This document shows positions 58,424 to 64,000 of a stretch of 64,000 nucleotides of DNA, in pieces. The notes below the pieces were generated by a model, which was not told the origin of the DNA, made no database searches, and saw only the letters and a list, made by a program, of their open reading frames with translations. Source of the stretch: Amycolatopsis nalaikhensis (lineage in GTDB: Bacteria; Actinomycetota; Actinomycetes; Mycobacteriales; Pseudonocardiaceae); assembly GCF_030264295.1 (NCBI RefSeq), contig NZ_CP127173.1:8687501-8751500 (forward strand). Reading direction: 5' to 3'. The number at the start of each line of letters is the position of its first letter. The first letter of the stretch is position 1. The translations under genes and the position numbers were made by a program.

Positions 58424-59408
58424 CGCCAGGGGCGGCCGGTCGGAACGTCAGCACGCTCTTTCCGGCCGCCCGCCGCGCCTCCAGGTCCGCCAGCGCCTCG
58501 GCGCCGTCCTCGAACGCGTACGTCCGGCCCACCACCGGCCGCACCCGCCCGGCGACGGCCAAGTCCGCGAGCGCCGTCCCGACCCGCCGGATCATGCCGG
58601 GGTCGATCGCCGCGTAGTGTCCCCAGGCGACCCCGACCACCTCGATGTTCCGCAGCAGCAGCCGGTTCACCGCCACCTGCGGGATCCGCCCCTCCGTGAA
58701 GCCGATGACGAGCAGGCGCCCGTCCGGGCGGAGCAGCCGCAGGCTCTCGTCGAACCGGTCGCCGCCGACCGGGTCGAAGACCACGTCGACGCCGTCGGCG
58801 CGCTCCCGGACCTCGTCCACCCACCGATCGGTGCGGATCACCTCCGTCGCCCCGGCCCGCCGGGCGACCGCGGCCTTCGCGTCGTCGCTGACGACCGCCA
58901 GCACCCGGGCGCCGAGCGCGAGCGCGACCTGCACGGCCGCCGTCCCGACGCCGCCGGCCGCGCCGTGCACCAGCACCGTCTCCCCCGCTCGCAGCCGCCC
59001 GCGTTCGGCGAGACCGAAGTAGGCGGTCTGGTAGTTGACCATCAGGCCGACGCCGTCGACGAAGCCGATCGCCTCGGGCAGCGGCACGACGTGCGCGGCC
59101 GGCACGCCGACTGCCTCGGCGTACCCACCGCCGTGGCCGGTGAAGGCGACGACGCGGTCGCCGGGCGCGAACCCGGTGCCGGGCGCGGCCCGCCGCACGG
59201 TCCCGGCGACCTCGAGCCCCGGCGCGAACGGCGGCTCGGGCCGCACCTGGTACCGGCCGTGGGTCAGCAGGAGGTCCGGGAAGGTCACCCCGGCGGCGTG
59301 CACGTCGATGACGACTTCCGCGTCCGGCACGGGCAGCGTCCCGATGCGCAGGGCTGCCGGACCGGCCGGTTCGGTCACCAAAAGTGCGCGCACTTCACTG
59401 TTCTCCAT
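58410..59408 (-). CDS. NADPH:quinone oxidoreductase (MDR family)
   Basis: A 332-aa medium-chain dehydrogenase/reductase without structural zinc, of the quinone-oxidoreductase type: GVTFPDLLLTHGRYQVRPEPPFAPGLEVAGTV, GLMVNYQTAYFGLAERGRLRAGETVLVHGAAGGVGTAAVQVALALGARV (NADPH site) and VVFDPVGGDRFDESLRLL. ATG 59408 lies 21 bp from an operator. In this cluster it may act as an enoyl reductase for an unsaturated side product. Confidence 0.88.
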   Translation of the reverse strand: MENSEVRALLVTEPAGPAALRIGTLPVPDAEVVIDVHAAGVTFPDLLLTHGRYQVRPEPPFAPGLEVAGTVRRAAPGTGFAPGDRVVAFTGHGGGYAEAVGVPAAHVVPLPEAIGFVDGVGLMVNYQTAYFGLAERGRLRAGETVLVHGAAGGVGTAAVQVALALGARVLAVVSDDAKAAVARRAGATEVIRTDRWVDEVRERADGVDVVFDPVGGDRFDESLRLLRPDGRLLVIGFTEGRIPQVAVNRLLLRNIEVVGVAWGHYAAIDPGMIRRVGTALADLAVAGRVRPVVGRTYAFEDGAEALADLEARRAAGKSVLTFRPAAPGVTGR

Positions 59409-59414
59409 GCGGCG

Positions 59415-59483
59415 ACGGTACTTGTTTATACCGATCGGTACAAGCATAATCGTCAGTTAACAGGCTTATTCAGACCGACCGGT
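59415..59483 (-). promoter_or_regulatory. Promoter plus operators (sites 9 and 10)
   Basis: Minus strand: TTGTAC (59438-59443), 17-bp spacer, TACCGT (59415-59420), with ACCGATCGGT (59430-59439) at the -35, as at sites 1 and 3. A second copy, ACCGACCGGT (59474-59483), lies closer to the divergent ligase gene and may control it. Confidence 0.68.
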
Positions 59484-59519
59484 ACAAACATCGGCCGGGA
59501 CCGAGGAGGGTGAGCGACG

Positions 59520-61157
59520 ATGCTCGGCGAGACGGCTGCACCAGATCGGACCACCGGCGCGATCGGCCCCGACGGGCTGGACCACCGGCGCCGCGGCGTC
59601 GACGTCACGGTCGCGGACCTCTACGAACGCGCGTACCGGGAATTCGGCTCCCGCGTCGCCGTCCGGGACGGCGACCACGCGCTCACCTACCGGGAAGCTC
59701 GGCGACCGCGTGCACCGCATCGTCGGCGGGCTGACCGAACTGGGCCTGCGGCGCGGCGACCGCGGTGTCCTCCTGCTGGCCAACGGGCCCGAGTTCTTCG
59801 AGGCCGAGCACGCGCTGTTCGTCGGCGGCTTCGTCCGGACGGCCCTCAGCGTGCGGCTGCACCTGCGCGAGGTCGTCCACATCCTCACCGACTGCGCGGC
59901 TTCGGTCGTGTTCGCCGGTCCGGACTGGGCCGAACGCCTGGCCGGGGTGCGCGCCCAGCTGCCGGCGCTGCGGTCGGTCGTCACCGTCGGCGGCGGACCC
60001 GGCGACACGACCCTGGCCGCGTTGCGCGCGGCGGATCCCGTACCCCCGGCCCGGCCCGGCGCGGGCGACCCGGCCGCGATCCTCTACACCAGCGGCACCA
60101 CCGGCCTGCCCAAGGGCGCGACGCTCAGCCACGCGAACTGGGTGGCGATGGTGCGCAACGAGCTCGTCGAGCTTCCCCGGCCACCGACGGCGACCTCGTC
60201 CTGCACGTCGCGCCGCTGAGCCACCTGAGCGGGTACGTCGCGCCGTCGTTCTTCGTCCGCGGCGCGACCCACCTCACCCGCGCGAAGTTCGACGCCGCCG
60301 AGACCCTCGAGCTGATCGAGCGGCAGCGCGTGACGATCCTGCCGATGGTGCCGACGATGCTGAACCTGCTGGTGCTGGCCGCCGAACAGCGGCCGGGCGA
60401 CTACTCGTCGCTGCACACGGTCGTCTACGCCGGTTCGCCGATCGCGCCGGACCGGCTCGCCCGGGCGCGCGCGGTGTTCGGCGACGTGTTCGTCCAGTTC
60501 TACGGGCTCAGCGAGCTGCCGATCCCGATCGCCTGCCTGTCCGCCCGCGACCACGCCTTCGACCCGGCCGACGGCATCCCGCCGCGGCTGGCGTCGGCGG
60601 GCCGGGTGCACCCCTTCGTCGAGGTGAAGCTCGTCGACGAGCTGGGCGAGGAGGTGCTGCCCGGCGGGATCGGCGAGATCACCGTGCGCGGCGACCAGAT
60701 GATGATGGGCTACTGGAACCTCCCGGGCGCGACGGCGGCGATGATCGGCCCGGACGGCTGGGCGGGCACCGGCGACCTCGGGCGCTTCGACGAGGACGGG
60801 TACCTGTACATCGTGGACCGCAAGAAGGACATGGTCGTCACCGGCGGCTTCAACGTCTACCCGACGGAGATCGAGAACGTCGTCTCGACGCTGCCCGCGG
60901 TGTCGGAGGTGGCCGTCGTGGGGGTCCCCGACGAGATGTGGGGCGAGTCCCTCAAGGCGGTCGTCGTGGTGCGCGACGGGCACGCGGTGACGGCCGAGGA
61001 GATCGTCGCGGTCTGCGCGGAACACCTGGCCGGGTACAAGAAACCGCGCTCGGTGGAGTTCGTGGCGGAGCTGCCGAAGACGGGCTCGGGCAAGATCATG
61101 CGGCGGCAGCTGCGGGACCGCTACTGGTCGCGCAGCGACCGGAAGGTCGGCGGCTGA
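59520..61157 (+). pseudogene. Acyl-CoA synthetase with two compensating frameshifts
   Basis: The N-terminus (VADLYERAYREFGSRVAVRDGDHALTYRE) is in frame with the C-terminal two thirds (DLVLHVAPLSHLSGY, YGLSELPIPIACLS, GTGDLGRFDEDGYLYIVDRKKDMVVTGGFNVYPTEIE, LPKTGSGKIMRRQL). The middle 160 codons, including the YTSGTTGLPKGATLSH P-loop, are in the +1 frame. One base is extra near 59697 (GAAGCTC) and one missing in CCCC at 60175-60178. Correcting both gives a ~545-aa ligase. As read, the protein lacks the P-loop. Two cancelling indels in one otherwise pristine gene point to sequencing error more than decay. Confidence 0.87.
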
Positions 61158-61171
61158 TCGTCCACAACGGA

Positions 61172-61212
61172 CGAAAGCCGGGCCGGTGCTTCCCGCACCG
61201 GCCCGGCTTTCG
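61172..61212. terminator. Strong bidirectional terminator
   Basis: An 18-bp perfect stem, CGAAAGCCGGGCCGGTGC / GCACCGGCCCGGCTTTCG, with a TTCCC loop and TTTCTG after it. It lies between the ligase and the convergent amidohydrolase and ends the regulon. Confidence 0.88.
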
Positions 61213-61219
61213 TTTCTGC

Positions 61220-62494
61220 TCAGCTCTTCTGCCAGGTTTCCCGCAGGCCTTCCCGGTCCACCCGCCGCCCGGCGAGGTACACCGAGTCGATCCGGCGGGT
61301 GTTCGTGATGTCGGCCAGCGGGTCGGCCTCGAGGACCACGAAGTCGGCCCGCTTGCCCGGCGCCAGGCTCCCGCGGTCGGTCAGCCCCAGCAGCTCGGAA
61401 GACGCCTCCGTCGCGAGGCGCAGCGCCGCCAGCGGGTCCAGGCCCGCCGCCACCAGGGCTTCCAGCTCCCGGTGTTCCGCGAACCCCGGCACCTGCGCGA
61501 GCAGGCCCGTGTCCGCGGAGAACACCAGCCGGACCCCGGCGCGGGCGAGCACGCCGAGCGTCTTTTCCATGCGCCCGTAGGACTCCGCGGTGTCGAACAG
61601 CGGTTCCGGGGCGTACTGCCGGATCGTCGCGCGCAGGCTTTCGATCGCCTCCGCCGGGACGGTCTCGGCCAGCGCCGGGTCGTCCAGCCACGCCTCGCCG
61701 GGCGGGCGCTGGATGGCCAGCGACGTGAACACCGCGACGTCGCGCTCCATCAGCAGTTCGATGAGCTCGTCGTCGGCGCCCGGGGTGCGCGGCAGGTGCG
61801 CGATGATGTCCGCGCCCGCCCGCACGACGGCCTTCGCCTCGTCGAGCGTGTAGATGTGCGCCGCCACCTTCAGACCGTGCGCGTGGGCTTCGTCGATCAC
61901 GGCTTCGTAGATCTCCGGACCCCGCTTGGCTTTCGTGCCGTGCCGGTCGTCGAGCCAGAACTTCACCGCGTCGACCTTCTTCGCGGCCAGCTCGCGGATG
62001 TAGGCCCGGACGTCTTCGGGGCTCGTTGCCTCGTGGACGACGTCGGCGGCGAAGAACGGCCCGCCGTTCGTCCCGCCCGGCGTCGGCGCGACGATCCCCG
62101 CCCCGGCGGTGAACAGCGTCGCGACATCGGACTCGCCGAGGCGGCCCGCGCGCTGGTCGTCCCGCACCCGGATCTCGGTGTCGTCGCGGTCGGTGCCGAG
62201 CGACTGGAACACGCTCACGCCGTAGTAGGCCAGCCGGCGGAGGTGGTCGATGACGTTCTCGCGCGAGTAGTTCGCCGCGGCGGCCGTCGTCCCGCGCATG
62301 TAGCCGATGTGGCCGTGCGGGTTCACCAGCGCGGGGATGACCGTCTTGCCGTGCAGGGAAACCGTGGTGGCGCCGGGGTCCGCGACGACGTCAGTGCCGA
62401 TCCGGGTCACCACGCCGTCGCGGACCTCGATGGCCGCGTCGTTGAGCACCGCCGAGCCGGTGATCACCCGCGCCCCTTGGTAGACGACACTCAT
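61220..62494 (-). CDS. Metal-dependent amidohydrolase
   Basis: A 424-aa amidohydrolase (imidazolonepropionase-like). Metal ligands are visible: HxH in PALVNPHGHIGYM, the bridging Lys in KKVDAVKFWLDDRHGT, His in GLKVAAHIYTLDEAKAV, His in DIIAHLPRTPG and Asp in LVFSADTGLLAQ. The final GSLAPGKRADFVVLEADPLADITNTRRIDSVYLAGRRV beta-sandwich is standard. ATG 62494 overlaps the upstream lyase stop (ATGA). No signal peptide is seen. The substrate is unknown; cleavage of a cyclic amide or lactam is typical of the group. Confidence 0.87.
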   Translation of the reverse strand: MSVVYQGARVITGSAVLNDAAIEVRDGVVTRIGTDVVADPGATTVSLHGKTVIPALVNPHGHIGYMRGTTAAAANYSRENVIDHLRRLAYYGVSVFQSLGTDRDDTEIRVRDDQRAGRLGESDVATLFTAGAGIVAPTPGGTNGGPFFAADVVHEATSPEDVRAYIRELAAKKVDAVKFWLDDRHGTKAKRGPEIYEAVIDEAHAHGLKVAAHIYTLDEAKAVVRAGADIIAHLPRTPGADDELIELLMERDVAVFTSLAIQRPPGEAWLDDPALAETVPAEAIESLRATIRQYAPEPLFDTAESYGRMEKTLGVLARAGVRLVFSADTGLLAQVPGFAEHRELEALVAAGLDPLAALRLATEASSELLGLTDRGSLAPGKRADFVVLEADPLADITNTRRIDSVYLAGRRVDREGLRETWQKS

Positions 62495-63384
62495 GACCGG
62501 ACCTCCTGTCCCGCGTACAGCGCGCTGCGCTTTTCGTAGGCGTCGTAACCCATGGCCGCCTCGAAGACGTGCTGGTCGGTCACGAACTCCTTCACCCCGG
62601 CGACGTCACTCCCGCCGCGCAACGCCTCCAGCACGGCGGAGACGTTCCGCGAGGCGGCGCCGATGACCGTGTACCACAAGAGAATCACGTCGGCGCCCGC
62701 CGCTTCGTACTCGGCGAGCGTGCTCGACGGCTCGTCCGAGCCCGGCACGTCGAGCAGGTCGCCGGGCACCATCACCGGCACGCTCAGCCGTCCCCGGACG
62801 CGGGCCAGTTCGGCCGCCGGGATCGCGGGCGCGAACACCATGTCGGCCCCCGCGGCCGCGTACGCCTCCAGGCGGCGGACGCAGGCTTCGACGTCATGCT
62901 CGACCCACGCGGCGTCGGAGCGGGCGATGATGAGGAAGTCGGGGTCGGTCCGGGCGTCGACCGCCGCGCGGACCTTGGTCGCCATCTCCTCGACCGGCAG
63001 CAGCCCGGCCGGGACGGCGGTGTGCTTGCCGCCGAGGTTGTCCTCGATGTGCACGCCCGCGACGCCGGCGTCTTCGAACGCCTTCACCGCGCGCCACAGA
63101 TTGGGCGCGTCGTAGAAGCCGTTTTCCGCGTCGGCCAGCACCGGGATCGCGACGGCGTCGACGACCCGGCGGGCCTGCTCGGCCAGCTCGGTGAGGGTGA
63201 CCAGGCCGACGTCGGGCAGCCCGAACGCGGACGCGGCCGCGGCGAAGCTGCCCAGGTAGGTGGCGGGATAACCGGCCTGCTCGACCAGCCGGGCGCTGAA
63301 GGCGTCGTACGCGCCGGGCAGGACCAGCGACCGTTCACCGGCGAGCAGGGCCTTCAACGCCCTGCGCCGCTCTTGGTGGGACAT
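62491..63384 (-). CDS. Isocitrate lyase/PEP mutase superfamily protein
   Basis: A 297-aa TIM-barrel protein of the PEP-mutase/isocitrate-lyase family (oxaloacetate decarboxylase or methylisocitrate-lyase-like). Visible parts are LVLPGAYDAFSARLVEQAGYPATYLGSFAAAAS, VLADAENGFYDAPNLWRAVKAFEDAGVAGVHIEDN (metal Asp/Glu), IARSDAAWVEHDVEACVRRLEAYAAAGADMVFAPA. The KKCGH lyase loop of true isocitrate lyase is replaced by GGKHTAV, so C-C lyase activity of that exact type is doubtful. ATG 63384. It is the middle gene of a GntR-lyase-amidohydrolase run. Confidence 0.87.
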   Translation of the reverse strand: MSHQERRRALKALLAGERSLVLPGAYDAFSARLVEQAGYPATYLGSFAAAASAFGLPDVGLVTLTELAEQARRVVDAVAIPVLADAENGFYDAPNLWRAVKAFEDAGVAGVHIEDNLGGKHTAVPAGLLPVEEMATKVRAAVDARTDPDFLIIARSDAAWVEHDVEACVRRLEAYAAAGADMVFAPAIPAAELARVRGRLSVPVMVPGDLLDVPGSDEPSSTLAEYEAAGADVILLWYTVIGAASRNVSAVLEALRGGSDVAGVKEFVTDQHVFEAAMGYDAYEKRSALYAGQEVRS

Positions 63385-63398
63385 GGGATTTCCTTTGC

Positions 63399-64000
63399 TC
63401 AGACGAGGAAGTCGCGGTAGCGGCGGAGCCGCTTGCGCGCGGTCTGCATGTTGAGGCGTTTGAGCTGTTCGGCCCGTTCGCCGTCGCCCGCGACGAGCGC
63501 GTCGATCACGGCCCGGTGCTCGGCCAGGCTCTCTTCCATCCGGCCCGGCGTCATGAGGATGCGCCGCCGGAGCAGGTGGGCCTGGTCCTGGACGCCGGCC
63601 AGGGTTTCGGCGAGGAAACGCTGCCCGGCCAGCCGGATCACGGTGTCGCGGTAGGCGTCGATGGCCCGCAGGAAGGTTTCGAGGTCGCCGCTCGTGGCGG
63701 CTTCGTCGAGCGGCCCGGGGGCGAACAGCTCCCGCAGCTCGGCCCAGTCGCCCTCGGCCGCGTTCTGCGCAGCCAGCCGGGCGGCGAGCCCTTCGAGGAC
63801 CTCGAGGACGTCGTAGATCTCTTCCAGCCGTTCGGGATCCACCCGCGCGACGACGGTCCCGACGTTCGGGATCCGCTCCACGAGCTTGCGCGATTCGAGC
63901 GCGAGCAGCGCCGACCGGACGGCGTTGCGCGTGACGCCCAGCTCGGTGGCCAGCTTCACCTCGGGCAGCCGGGAGCCGGGCGTGAACTCGCCGCGCAACA
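63399..64000 (-). CDS. GntR-family regulator (FadR/FCD type), 5' end outside the window
   Basis: About 200 residues of a GntR regulator: the winged helix (GEFTPGSRLPEVKLATELGVTRNAVRSALLALESRKLVERIPNVGTVV) and the FCD all-helical ligand domain (YDVLEVLEGLAARLAAQNAAEGDWAEL, RDTVIRLAGQRFLAETLAGVQDQAHLLRRRIL, SLAEHRAVIDALVAGDGERAEQLKRLNMQTARKRL). The first residues of the DNA-binding domain and the start codon lie beyond base 64000. It sits 14 bp before the lyase gene and most likely regulates the run; FCD ligands are commonly organic acids. Confidence 0.9.
   Translation of the reverse strand, partial: LRGEFTPGSRLPEVKLATELGVTRNAVRSALLALESRKLVERIPNVGTVVARVDPERLEEIYDVLEVLEGLAARLAAQNAAEGDWAELRELFAPGPLDEAATSGDLETFLRAIDAYRDTVIRLAGQRFLAETLAGVQDQAHLLRRRILMTPGRMEESLAEHRAVIDALVAGDGERAEQLKRLNMQTARKRLRRYRDFLV

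Noticed and set aside
22148..59700. Systematic error at GAGCTC motifs to explain the two insertions (GAGGCTC, GAAGCTC)
   Set aside because: Many intact GAGCTC sites occur in the same window (for example near 1340 and 60160), so the motif alone does not explain them.
40000..61200. A secondary-metabolite gene cluster
   Set aside because: No polyketide synthase, NRPS, terpene or RiPP core gene is present. The ligases, thiolase and dehydrogenase fit catabolism and share catabolic-type operators.

Overview
The window is high-GC, gene-dense actinobacterial chromosome. It most resembles Amycolatopsis or a close Pseudonocardiaceae relative. Pointers are a HelD-type RNA polymerase recycling factor, a mycothiol-dependent-reductase-like protein, a CUT1 sugar importer with no ATPase gene of its own, ECF sigma factors of actinobacterial types, frequent GTGA/ATGA start-stop overlaps, and two kinds of intergenic palindrome (GAAGGGGAC-type and GAATGACTCATTC-type) that I recall from Amycolatopsis-like genomes. 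The assignment is by recognition only; no 16S or phylogenetic marker is present.

Layout. 0-5.4 kb: end of a flavin monooxygenase, helD, a small membrane protein, an MFS exporter with a divergent ArsR-type regulator, then an IS481 remnant. 5.8-7.0 kb: a secreted protein. 7.1-18.5 kb: a ten-gene, tightly overlapping minus-strand operon led by a LacI repressor with two perfect operators. It encodes a CUT1 sugar importer without ATPase, two ADP-ribosylglycohydrolase-family proteins, a ribokinase-like kinase, a TIM-barrel/FGE-like fusion, a CoA-transferase and a CitE-like lyase. 18.5-19.1 kb: gene-free, repeat-rich spacer. 19.1-24.6 kb: a small secreted Cys-rich protein, a PadR/ABC export operon with a frameshifted ATPase, and a NmrA/TetR divergent pair. 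24.7-33.6 kb: secreted sugar-dehydrogenase-like and hydrolase proteins, a sigma factor fused to an anti-sigma-like zinc finger, an acyl-CoA ligase, an ECF41-type sigma factor, and a SnoaL/PadR pair with twin operators. 33.7-37.3 kb: a two-component system and an ABC exporter. 37.4-39.8 kb: two intact-ended insertion sequences placed side by side at the same CTAG target.

40.3-61.2 kb is the second major system. It has an MHS-family acid importer, thiolase, SDR, acyl-CoA dehydrogenase, two acyl-CoA ligases (both with frameshifts), a ribose-type ABC importer carrying two strictosidine-synthase-like beta-propellers (one fused to a permease), an alpha-methylacyl-CoA racemase-like protein, enoyl-CoA hydratase, quinone oxidoreductase and a mycothiol-reductase-like protein. 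Two very similar TetR regulators lie within it. About ten copies of an ACCG-N2-CGGT operator sit in nearly every promoter gap, so this looks like one regulon that imports a lactone/ester-like compound, opens it, activates it with CoA and beta-oxidises it. The substrate is an inference. 61.2-64 kb: an amidohydrolase, a PEP-mutase/isocitrate-lyase family protein and a GntR regulator cut by the window end.

Several conserved genes contain single-base indels at homopolymers. One ligase has two that cancel. Residual sequencing error is therefore a live explanation for the apparent pseudogenes.
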